Below are positions 56,260 through 64,000 of a stretch of DNA of 64,000 nt, one piece after another. A program made the position numbers and the translations under genes. The DNA comes from Tremella fuciformis. Taxonomy: Eukaryota; Basidiomycota; Tremellomycetes; Tremellales; Tremellaceae. The notes beneath the pieces are model-generated. The model was not told the origin of the DNA and made no database searches. It saw only the letters and a program-made list of their open reading frames with translations. The stretch's first letter is position 1, and every line of letters starts with the position of its first letter. Location of the stretch: the NCBI GenBank assembly GCA_032768795.1, contig CP136490.1, forward strand, positions 3,348,001-3,412,000, in the 5' to 3' direction.

Positions 56260-56749
56260 TCATGCAGCTCTCTGCCTTGCCGAGACTCGACGATTCTCGG
56301 CGAGCCTCGGCTTTCCGGGGTTCTTCTCGTGAAATTCCTTCATGAGCTCTTGACATCCGTCCAAGTTCCCTGCAGTCTCCCAAGTTGTCGACCCGTCCGT
56401 GTGTTCATAGCCTTCCCAGGCGACAAGGTACTCAACTCGGCGACCTCGACGACGCGCGTCGAGGATCGCCGCGACTTCGTAAGAGTCGCCGCGGTCTGGG
56501 TCAGACTCGACAGGCGGCGGCGGGTCGTAGCTCTGACCTTCGAACGTCGGCGGGTGGAACGGCTTGATGAGCTTGACGTTGAACGTGTCGTGGACGTTCA
56601 GCGAGTCTGGCAAGGCGAGCCGAAAGGCTTGGGGACCTGCAGTCCCAACGATCTGATAGGGTCCTCCATGGCGTACGTCGAGTTTCTTCGAGGGTCGGCG
56701 AGTCTTGATGTTTCTCAGCGAAAGCATAACGAGGTCTCCGATCTTGAAT
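56260..56749 (-). pseudogene. Integrase C-terminus with chromodomain (inverted fragment)
   Basis: Minus-strand fragment that begins at the junction with the inverted LTR piece: FKIGDLVMLSLRNIKTRRPS, KKLDVRHGGPYQIVG (GPY/F module), FNVKLIKPFHPP, then a chromodomain (SYEVAAILDARRRGRRVEYL, VAWEGYEHTDGSTTWETAGN) and stop at 56260. This is the 3' end of a chromovirus pol, the part missing from the plus-strand pol, but in the opposite orientation and without the catalytic core. A stop (TAA) lies 18 codons upstream inside the LTR piece, so it is not expressed as a normal protein. It is tail-to-tail with the accessory gene, 25 bp apart. Confidence 0.87.
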
Positions 56750-57109
56750 GCTCGACAAGGTTTTGCCCAATGTACGTCGAGCTCATTGTTCTCTCGTTTC
56801 CCTTAGGCGAGTTCGCCGCATCCGGCGAGCTCGCTGAGTAAGCATCGAGGAGGCCTATTGTTCTTCGGCGGCGAGCATGGCGAGCACGGCGAGCCTCGAA
56901 GAGTTCCTTGCTGTCGACGAGAGCTGTGGTGACGACGGGACTTAGCTGTGCGAGAGATGCATCCTTTTGTCCGACAAATGCGGTAATTTCACGTGGGCCG
57001 GTTTTGACGAGTCGCGGCGAGCTTCGGCGAGTGCCGACGAGGGCTCGACTCACGTTCCTTTGGCTCGGTCTTGCTCGGTCTTGGTGCTGCTTTGGTGTCA
57101 TTCGTGACA
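56750..57109 (-). repeat. Inverted 360-bp copy of the LTR U3 (right terminus)
   Basis: Reverse complement of 49,260-49,619, ending TTCGTGACA. By eye three single-base differences are seen, all transitions (about 99% identity). Identity stops abruptly at gagc, after which the integrase fragment begins. It forms the right end of the composite. Confidence 0.9.
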
Positions 57110-57114
57110 ACCCC
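57110..57114. repeat. Target-site duplication ACCCC, right copy
   Basis: Follows GTGACA at 57,109 and matches 49,255-49,259. Confidence 0.85.
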
Positions 57115-58540
57115 CTTGGGTGCCGACGCCAAACTGGTTGGGGGAGAGGAAGTCTGACTTGAAGTTGGCGATGAAGAGAGATTTCATGGCTAGGCGGTAG
57201 AAGATCTCCCCCACCGCGATTGGGCGGATGCCAGGGACTGCGTCTGGCGGAGCATCGGGGGCCAGGGGCTTGAGGAGAGGTGTGAGGCGTGCGGCGCACA
57301 GGAGGTCTCGTCCCGGAGCTGTGCCGGAGCCCATTTCTGCGGTGAGGTTGGTGAGAAAGGCGACGAACCCAGGGGCGGTGGTGGCCTGGGCGAGGAGCTT
57401 GACTGTCCAGCCTGAAGGGCCGGGAGACGTGCCGTTGTCCATGGAGCGGAGGGCGGAGAGGATGTCGCTGGACTCGGGCAATTCGGGAAATGGGGTGGAC
57501 GCGTGTAGGGGCATCGAGAAGGGATTGTCCTCGCCTGGCGGGTGCTTCAGGCGAAGGGTATCGATCGTGGCGGGGTTAAGATCGGCGATGCCGGTGGCGT
57601 CGTTGAGCGCGCGTTCTGCCTTGCTGATGAAGCCCTCCTCAACCAGCGCCTTGGCGCGGCGGACTTTGCTGCCGGGCTCGGTCCCCTGCAACGGCAGCTC
57701 GGGTATGCTGACATCCGGGTAGGCCTTGAGCCTAGCAAAGACTGCGTCGTGCCCCTGCTGGATAGCGGGCACCAGGCCCACCTTAATGACGGCTAGGATG
57801 TGGAAGAGGGCGCGTCTTGAGGGGCAGTTGGCGTAGGCGATCGCGAGTCGGTCGACACAGGCTGCGAGTGGCGCGACGAGCTTGGGGTGGAGGTGCTTGT
57901 TGATACCTGGGAGAGGGAGGAGGTCTGCCAGGGTCAGGTGATCCGCGTAGAAGTCATTATGGACCGGACCGTGAGCGGTCTCGGAAGGTGGCGGCATGAG
58001 CGTGGCGGGAGGTACTGGCTGCGAGGACGAGGGGCGGGCAGGAGACGCGCTTGCGGTGTGGGACGACGCTCTGAGGGGCGAGGAGAATGCTGGCGCGGAG
58101 GAGGTCTTGCGCAAGGGCGAGGAGGCGGGCGATTGGGACGTGACTGTCCCAGGAAGGCCACGGCCCTTCCTGTCGCGAACAGTGATGCCTGCAAGACGTG
58201 TCCGCATTTCCTCGGACTGGCCCCGACAGAAGGTTGACTTGTGGACTGACATGGCCTGGCCGCCCGGCCTGGTAACGGCGCCACAGAGATGACAAACATC
58301 GACCGTGCCAGGGGCAAAGTCGGACTGGAGAAAGGGGAATGCGGCGTGAGCTTTCCGAAGGTGGCCGTAGATCTCGCCTCGTTGGCTGGGGCAAATTGGG
58401 CAGGAGGCGGACTGAGAACTGGTTTCCGGGCTGGGCGAGGGCGAGGGAGGGGGCGGCGGGCGGTCCGGAGTGGCCTGGGCATTCTCAGGCGCGTTGCGAC
58501 TGCCGGAATGCGGCTCGCTGGTCTGGAAGGGGTCGTCCAT
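57110..58540 (-). pseudogene. Non-LTR retrotransposon ORF2, N-terminal part
   Basis: ATG at 58540 (MDDPFQTSEPHSGSRNAPEN). Contains two Cys/His fingers (CPICPSQRGEIYGHLRKAH and CHLCGAVTRPGGQAMSVHKS), a Ser/Pro-rich linker, a helical domain, and the first RT motifs (LRSMDNGTSPGPSGWTVKLL; GIRPIAVGEIFYRLAMKSLF; NQFGVGTQGG), where it is cut at 57,110 by the composite element. It overlaps the end of ORF1 by 56 bp. Confidence 0.85.
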
Positions 58541-59288
58541 GGCGGGGATGAAGGAAGAAAGGCGCGCGGGAAGGGTGGATCGGGCCGAGGAAGGCGCGCG
58601 GGGCCTGGGGAACCCGGTAGGCACCAACACGGTATCCGGCAGGCACGGGCTGAGTTGTGCGGGGCACCGCAGCCAAAGGACGTAGATGCAGAACCAACTC
58701 TTCGATGGCCTGTAGACGATCAATCAACTGTTTATGCGCCGGGCAGAGGCAACACGCGTTGTTTGGGGCCTGGGCGGCGCGGCGAACCACAGAGGAGTAG
58801 GTGGGGCGGTAGCAGTCGGCCAGGCGGGTGATGAGGGGCCGTCGTCGAGGCAGAGAAGGGAACTCCTCCCGGATGGGGCGGGCGGTGAGCGGGACTCGAG
58901 AGGTGGGCGGCGGGGCGGTAGTCGGGCGCGCTGGGAGGTTTGCGCTCCGCAACGGGATGGTCCTTGAGATTGACCGGGCGAGGTTCTGTACCCTGTTGGC
59001 GAGGGCTGAGAGGTCGGCGGAGCCGTCGCGGGAAGGTTGCGATGGGGGGCTCGGCGAGGGGGGGAGGATGCCGGGTTGGTGCGCTAGGCCAGGAGGGGCT
59101 GATAGGCGAAGGCGAGGTGCGCGGGGGTGGTCCCCCAGGGGGGCCCCGGCGGTGATTGAACGGCGTCGAGCAGGGGTAGGACGACGAGCAAAGAGTTTGG
59201 GGTATTTGGAGGGGTTCCCGGGCGTTACGGGCGTGCCGAGAGGGGCTTGGAGAGGTGCTGAAGACGATCTTAAACAATATGGGCTCAT
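58485..59288 (-). CDS. Non-LTR retrotransposon ORF1 (putative)
   Basis: Open frame from ATG 59288 (MSPYCLRSSSAPLQAPLGTP) to 58485, 267 residues, Pro/Arg/Ser-rich with a short predicted coiled coil (HKQLIDRLQAIEELVLHL) preceded by CCLCPAHK. Basic and low-complexity, as many LINE ORF1 products are, but without a recognised RNA-binding domain. Its 56-bp overlap with ORF2 and shared strand support its place in the element. Confidence 0.6.
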   Translation of the reverse strand: MSPYCLRSSSAPLQAPLGTPVTPGNPSKYPKLFARRPTPARRRSITAGAPLGDHPRAPRLRLSAPPGLAHQPGILPPSPSPPSQPSRDGSADLSALANRVQNLARSISRTIPLRSANLPARPTTAPPPTSRVPLTARPIREEFPSLPRRRPLITRLADCYRPTYSSVVRRAAQAPNNACCLCPAHKQLIDRLQAIEELVLHLRPLAAVPRTTQPVPAGYRVGAYRVPQAPRAFLGPIHPSRAPFFLHPRHGRPLPDQRAAFRQSQRA

Positions 59289-59686
59289 TTGCTGTAGAAA
59301 GCTGCCCAGAGCGGACGGGATGGGGCGTTTTTCGAGTTCTATGGCCGTGGATGATTGTCTGGCCAACAATTTCGATCAAGACGGTTCGCCAATTGTCTCG
59401 CCTGGAGCGACGTGGATCGCTTAGCAGTAAGTGGATTGATGTTTCACACCAGCGTACCTTTGTGCGATCTGGATTCTCAAAGTCTGACAAGTGAGCTCTG
59501 AATCCGCAAGCTGCAAGCGACCGTTGCCGGCCAGAAGACATTGTTTACGTTGATGCGGTGCTTCCCTTGAAGAGCTGGGCCTCGTCTTGTCTGTTCAACG
59601 TCTGCCTCTTCGTTCAACTTGGCATCCTCACACGACCCGCAAGATCCGAAGACCATTCCGGCAAGCGACAAGCAATCTGGGTTCAG
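59289..59686. other. 5' end of the non-LTR element and promoter of the next gene
   Basis: 398 bp with no supportable gene. It should include the 5' untranslated region of the minus-strand element and the leader of the plus-strand gene at 59,687. The element boundary could not be fixed. Confidence 0.35.
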
Positions 59687-60593
59687 ATGTCTGCAAATGT
59701 TGACCAATCCCGCGCTCGGTCGACTCCTTCAGGCTCGATGACCTCGGGCTCAAAGACTGATACTCAGGGCCGATCTGCCCTTGCAGCAGGAGACAATCTC
59801 CCATCGCATGCTGACCTTGGAAGCACGGGCACGAACATGTCGAACACTGACCCAACTCCCACGTTCACCCGATTCCGCCATCGAGTGCAACAGGCTATAA
59901 GCACGGGTGGGTCCGGTGATGCGGTGCAGGCATTGGATGTCGTCTCTCAATCCGCGACGGAGGTCTTCGAGTGTATGACGCGCCTCATTGACGATCATTG
60001 CTCCCCAGTTGCGATTCTATTTGACATTGATGGGACAACAATATCCGTGGCTCAACTGGCTGGCGGAAGAAACCGTGCAGGCATACTGCAGTGCGGCGCT
60101 GGACGCGATGATTAAGGATGAGGATGTGACGCTCATCTCGGCAACTCAGGTGCTAGAATCGCTGCGAACCGGATCTTCCGACGGCCTGTGTGGACGTTCA
60201 GTGCGATTGGGGGTGGAGCTTCTGGGGGACATTAGGTCACTTTACCTGAAGCTGCCGCCTGATCAGGACGCCTTTGCTCTCGCCGAAGAGAGGCTTCGCT
60301 CAGCCGTTGCAGGTGAAGCCGTGTCAAGGGCGGCATCGCACCCGCAGACAGTCTCGGCAGCCAAGACTTGGGAAGCCTCCAGAAAATCTGTCAGGTGAAG
60401 GATAGCAGAGTCGACATCCGATCCTAGTGAACTCGACCTGGGGTATCAGGAGCCAGCCAAAACACTTTCTGATGACAACGCTGGTCGGAGTGTTGACCAC
60501 GTCGACCAATTGCGAATGATATTTGAGCGAGTTGCGATCGCCCTCGATTCTGGCAGGAGCCCCTCAAACCATGATGCTACTCCGGATCCTTAG
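59687..60593 (+). CDS. Unrecognised protein, probably lineage-specific
   Basis: Proposed exons 59687-59962, 60009-60394 and 60428-60593 give 828 nt (275 residues). The N-terminus is Ser/Thr/Gly-rich (MSANVDQSRARSTPSGSMTS), then helical: FTRFRHRVQQAISTGGSGDA, joined to LRFYLTLMGQQYPWLNWLAE and DEDVTLISATQVLESLRTG. The first intron (46 nt, donor gtcttc) is needed to link two long frames. The second (33 nt) is very short, and without it the protein ends at 60398. No known domain, signal peptide or membrane helix was recognised. It lies just outside the transposon island. Confidence 0.45.
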
Positions 60594-61059
60594 TACTATT
60601 CGCACCTTGACCGACTGTGCTTCTTTGGGAGCCTGTCTTGGGCTCGCACTGATTCTCCTCGTACTGCCTTCATGCCGCTCTCACTGATCCTTATAATACT
60701 GTACATGCCAACATATTATGTATTCAGATTCGTATACAGGCGACTGCCTCTCGATGGGGAGCCATCTTGGTGGTCAGTCCATGCGCGTCTGGAGTCTATC
60801 TGAAGCGCACCCTCTTTTGTCGTCTTTCCCACGCCCAATCGTTGTCTACTCGCTTTGCAACAGCGATGAGGCTTAACAGCGTCCTTTCACCTTGACTGGG
60901 TTTAACGTAACCTTTCACCTATTGTTTCACTACCAAGAGCAAGGGCTTGTAAACCTCGACCACCATCCCCAAGAGTCGAGTATTTGCCGCACACCCCTAC
61001 ACTTTCTTGCCCACGACACACAGGGCCAGCACTCACGCAACTTTCCACAGCTCGGTCGC
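60594..61059. other. Intergenic region
   Basis: 466 bp between the two unknown genes. AT-richer words near 60,690-60,735 (tataatactgtacatgccaacatattatg) may contain the terminator of one gene and part of the promoter of the other. No gene was seen. Confidence 0.35.
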
Positions 61060-61797
61060 ATGTCATCGTCAAGTGCAAGGTCAATTGCCGGCACTGGTGG
61101 GGAGGCAAACCCTTCAGCTGAATGGACGGAGGGATCTCCCGAGCGAAGGAGCTGGCTGGCAGACAAGCTCAGGGCTATCATTCATACCGTGTCCAGGGTG
61201 GAGGAGAAGGACATCAACTACGAACTACTTCTCGGAACACTGCTGACCATTGCGGTAGAGTCTGACAGCGTACTAGGACAAATGGCCGGCACTGCGGCGT
61301 CCGCAATGCTTATCGGGGAGACTATCCGGCCGGAGCTCAATATGCCGCCCGCCCATCTTTCAGTCGCAGCGGGGATCGGTCACCTCGGTATCATGTCTCT
61401 TCGCGACAGTTTCAAGCACCCCGTGAGTGCCACGATGGCGGAGCTCTTTCTGGAAGAGGCTCTGAGTGTTGCGTACCCAGAAGTGTTGTCCGAGTTCCTG
61501 GCCGAATTGGTTTCTGACGAAAGCGAAGGATCAGACCAAAGCGGAGAGCCACGCGCAGGACTCGGGACCTCCCAGTCTCCAGTGAGTCTGTCGCCCGACG
61601 CAATGGTTCGCTGGAGGTACAGGCGGCGTCGAGAAGAGACAACGCGGCTGCATACCGGTTCTGTGACCACTCTCGCCCGGCTGCAGGCTCAGTCTGCCGA
61701 GCTTGCCGAGATTGAGAGGCTGAGAGGGAGTCAGGAGCAGTCCAAAACAGGTGCTCATCGGAAGCGAAAACTGAATAACGGCCATAAATTGCACTAG
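61060..61797 (+). CDS. Unrecognised helical protein
   Basis: Single open frame, 245 residues, ATG at 61060 (MSSSSARSIAGTGGEANPSA). The middle is alpha-helical (NYELLLGTLLTIAVESDSVL; MAELFLEEALSVAYPEVLSE). Then an acidic Ser-rich linker, and a C-terminal basic coiled-coil-like stretch (RWRYRRRREETTRL; LQAQSAELAEIERLRGSQEQ) ending in a basic NLS-like HRKRKLNNGHKLH. Similar in general design to the neighbour at 59.7 kb and the gene at 73-849. Function unknown. Confidence 0.5.
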   Translation: MSSSSARSIAGTGGEANPSAEWTEGSPERRSWLADKLRAIIHTVSRVEEKDINYELLLGTLLTIAVESDSVLGQMAGTAASAMLIGETIRPELNMPPAHLSVAAGIGHLGIMSLRDSFKHPVSATMAELFLEEALSVAYPEVLSEFLAELVSDESEGSDQSGEPRAGLGTSQSPVSLSPDAMVRWRYRRRREETTRLHTGSVTTLARLQAQSAELAEIERLRGSQEQSKTGAHRKRKLNNGHKLH

Positions 61798-62611
61798 ACT
61801 TGAGCGATCTTGATTTGCGCCGGGCATTAATCCAGTCTTCATGCATCGCCCTTTGATCCAAGAGCTTCCCCTTCGTACTGATACGCAGCTCCGGATTATG
61901 GAGCACAAGGGCTCGAAGCAGTAGGAGATATTGATCTCGCGCTCGCTCAACCAGTCCACCTTCTTGCGTCGGCGCCCGTAGAATTCGAAGGTTGCACAGG
62001 GCCTTGAAGTGTCTTCATCGTCCTGTCAGTCGGGCCCCAGAGTTGCTTCGAACCCTTCTTTCGCAAAGGCCACTCCTGATCCATATATTGAGTCGCCCTT
62101 GTCATCAGTTTGCTTTGCCACCCTCTTTCCATGCTTCAAAAAGTCAAAAGATGATCGACAATGTATGACGACGTTCATCCGCAGTCCAGCCATCTGAAAC
62201 GCGACCCCACCCCTTTGAAAGATGATTTACCCTGCAGGCACGGCACCAAAAGGGGAAAGATGAGGTGGGGGAACAGGGAGAGACGCGCCTAAGCTCGGCG
62301 ATGTGTGTGGACCATTTTGCCTCTTTTCGGTCCCTTGTCTTCATTGTCTCTCTTACTCTTCGACTCTTTCTCATCTCCTCATCCGCATTCTCACCTTTCC
62401 GACCTACCCTACACTATCTCTGTCCATTCCTGTATTCGACTGTTTGAGCTCCAGCCGCAGTCACTTGTCGTTCTTTACACTACCGAACAAGCCTCTTGAC
62501 CTCCCTTGGCGGCGACCGGATCGATCCTGGCGATTCATTCCGGCCAAACCGCATCCACCTCGAATCCTCGACAATCATTTGAATCGTTGAATCACCGGGA
62601 GTGAAGCGATC
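61798..62611. promoter_or_regulatory. Long upstream region of the PL14 gene, CT-rich leader
   Basis: 814 bp without a supportable gene. From about 62,320 to 62,500 the plus strand is strongly pyrimidine-rich (repeated ctctt/cttc), typical of a strong fungal promoter and leader. Short open frames there are low-complexity shadows. Confidence 0.45.
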
Positions 62612-63887
62612 ATGCACGCCCTCTTCTACCTGCTCCCTCTCTTGCCCTTTGCCTACCCAAAGTCGCACATCAACCCTCATACCGCACGCCACTTGCTCAA
62701 GTCGAATTCGCCGAGAGAAGTCGCGGCCGCTGCAGAGCTGATTTCGCGCGAGGACGTGCAAAGGCATGTCCGACGGTCCCCTTCTGGGCACTCTGAGCGC
62801 CTTGTGCGGAGGCGCAAGAGGTCGTGTGCAGCCAAGACCTCTTCCGTCACCGCCACTGTCTCATCGACTTCCGCCGCACAGGCCTCCTCCTCGGCAGCCT
62901 CTTCGATCTCGGCTGAGGCTTACACGTCATCTTCTGTCGCAGCGACAACATCGACAACAAGTGCGAATGCGACATCCGCTTCGAGTGCTGCGGCCAGCTC
63001 GAGCAGCGCAAGCCTGTCGGGTCTGTCGGGTCTTCTGGCTTACCTCCTGCCCAGTAGTACCTCGGACGAGTGGACCACTGCAACCGACGCTTCGGCTGCT
63101 CTGTCCTTTGACGCAGCCCTGAAGCCCCTTTACGCGGGCAAACTTCCATCAACTGCCACTGCGCCAGATGGTACCACAGCCCACGTTGCCGACTACCCTG
63201 CCGGCATCTACGGCCTGTCTGGCTCTGGGTTCAACTTCTACACGGAAGGCATTCACAATGGAGTCGACGTGAGCAATGCGAGTGAAGTCATGTTCTCGTA
63301 CTCGGTCTACTTCGAGTCCGATTTCGCCTTCAACAAGGGCGGTAAGATGCCGGGTCTGTTTGGCGGTACCGACTTGTCCTCGGCCAAGACGTGCTCAGGT
63401 GGCCGTCAGGACGACCGCGATGCGTGCTTCTCTGCCCGGCTCATGTTCCGCACAGACGGCGCTGGCGAGCTGTACAACTACTACCCCGTATCGCAGTACG
63501 ACGGCTACTGCTCGACCCCGCCATACTCTACTTGCAACCCGGACTACGGAGACTCGATCGCTCGAGGCTCGTTCACTTGGTCCACGGGCTCATGGACGAC
63601 TGTCGCACAGCGGCTCAAGCTGAACGACATCGGACAGGCCAATGCCGAACAGGAGCTCTTCGTCAATGGACAATCTGTGATCTCGCTGAGCGGGCTCAAG
63701 ATTGTGCCCGACGACTCCACAGGCACTCACATCTTCGGTATCATGGCTCAAACCTTCTTCGTATGTCCCATATGTATGTCAAAGGAGGAACGTTGCTGAT
63801 CTCCAGGGTGGCTCTGGCTCTGACTGGGCTTCGCCGCAGGACCAGAAGGCCTACTTCAAGGATTGGACCCTGGCGGTCATGTCGTGA
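62612..63887 (+). CDS. Secreted polysaccharide lyase, family PL14-like
   Basis: Predicted extracellular lyase acting on uronate-containing polysaccharide. Starts MHALFYLLPLLPFAYPKSHI, a signal peptide. A basic propeptide-like segment (VRRSPSGHSERLVRRRKR) and a Ser/Thr/Ala linker likely to be O-glycosylated follow, then the catalytic domain: MFSYSVYFESDFAFNKGGKM with PGLFGGTD, CSGGRQDDRDACFSARLMFR, GELYNYYPVSQYDGYC, then a small intron near 63.78 kb and the last exon GGSGSDWASPQDQKAYFKDW ending at 63887. KGGKxPGL(F/Y)GG and C-SGG-(x)n-CFS-(T/A)RLM are PL14 marks. Related basidiomycete proteins are common, with substrates mostly untested (alginate or glucuronan). Confidence 0.85.
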
Positions 63888-64000
63888 AGCGCGACTCGCG
63901 GTCTATACGCTTGATGCGGCAGGTGCACGACCGGGAGCTTGCTGCTCCGATGACGAATCGCTTAACGAACGGTGGGTCTTGCAGATCGCCATGACGAGTA

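Larger units (their letters stand above)
49260..57109 (+). mobile_element. 7,850-bp composite LTR element with inverted termini
   Basis: Bounded by TGTCAC at 49260 and GTGACA at 57109 and by the ACCCC duplication. Left part, plus strand: complete LTR, self-priming site, gag, protease-RT-RNase H. Middle: a spliced accessory gene, plus strand. Right part, minus strand: integrase C-terminus with chromodomain, then the first 360 bp of the same LTR. The integrase catalytic core was not found, so the copy is non-autonomous. The two ends are inverted relative to each other, unlike any ordinary LTR retrotransposon. Removing the element plus one ACCCC restores the host non-LTR ORF2 exactly, which supports insertion as one unit. 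Confidence 0.85.
47515..59288 (-). mobile_element. Non-LTR retrotransposon, split by a composite LTR element
   Basis: Coding extent of a minus-strand LINE-like element: ORF1 (59288-58485), ORF2 first part (58540-57110), a 7,850-bp insertion, then ORF2 second part (49259-47515). It has Cys/His zinc fingers, a reverse transcriptase with YLDD, and a C-terminal region with a Cys/His cluster and an endonuclease-like motif, as in elements that use a restriction-like endonuclease (R2/NeSL/CRE-type). No apurinic-type endonuclease was seen. True 5' and 3' ends and a target-site duplication were not identified. Confidence 0.8.

Noticed and set aside
49260..57109. A DNA transposon with 360-bp terminal inverted repeats and 5-bp target duplications
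   Set aside because: The left repeat continues as a full LTR with TATA box and primer site next to gag and pol, and the interior is retroelement sequence. No transposase was seen.
56908..57162. Open frames starting inside the inverted LTR piece that look alike at both ends of the composite (about 49,240-49,461 and 56,908-57,162)
   Set aside because: They are similar only because they read the two copies of the same LTR segment; no family was recognised.
62010..62070. tRNA-like ttcgaaccc word on either strand
   Set aside because: No acceptor stem, A-box or cloverleaf could be assembled around it; the same holds for other isolated ggttcga-like words in the window.

Overview
The window is a GC-rich, intron-dense fungal segment. 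Short GT-AG introns of about 40-70 nt, CT-rich promoters and the protein set (Rgd2-type RhoGAP, Sro7/Lgl, AP-3 delta, PL14 lyase, chromovirus) fit a basidiomycete yeast, most likely a tremellomycete. That placement is inference. No rRNA, tRNA or CRISPR array was recognised.

About 1-47 kb is a housekeeping block. In order it holds: an unrecognised helical gene; an aldo-keto reductase; the AP-3 delta adaptin; MMS19; an F-BAR/DEP/RhoGAP protein; a SET-domain protein; a small two-helix membrane protein resembling Rcf2; RAD9; a single-pass membrane glycoprotein; an APC-family amino acid/GABA/choline permease; transportin (Kap104); SMC4; coproporphyrinogen oxidase; a COQ8 kinase; eIF3c; and an Sro7/tomosyn-like protein. 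Most starts and introns could be read from splice signals. Several neighbours share divergent promoters (AP-3 delta/MMS19, RhoGAP/SET, Kap104/SMC4, HEM13/COQ8).

About 47.2-59.4 kb is a nested transposon island. A minus-strand non-LTR retrotransposon (zinc fingers, RT, endonuclease-like C-terminus, overlapping upstream ORF1) is split by a 7,850-bp composite element flanked by a 5-bp target duplication, ACCCC. The composite has a complete 719-bp LTR on the left, gag, protease-RT-RNase H, a spliced accessory gene whose ATG overlaps the pol stop (TAATG), and then an inverted integrase-chromodomain fragment joined to an inverted 360-bp piece of the same LTR. Its two ends are therefore inverted, not direct, LTR ends. 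Two later insertions sit inside it: a 562-bp miniature LTR retrotransposon with identical 134-bp LTRs (target duplication GGTGG) in gag, and a 435-bp solo LTR (target duplication CGGAG) in the accessory gene. In all three nesting events, removing the insert and one duplication copy restores the host reading frame with total lengths divisible by three. Both the large LTR and the miniature element carry a Tf1-like self-priming site: the sequence two bases past the LTR is the exact reverse complement (14 and 13 nt) of an LTR segment about 30 bp downstream of a TATA-like box.

About 59.7-64 kb holds two unrecognised, probably lineage-specific genes and a secreted PL14-type polysaccharide lyase.
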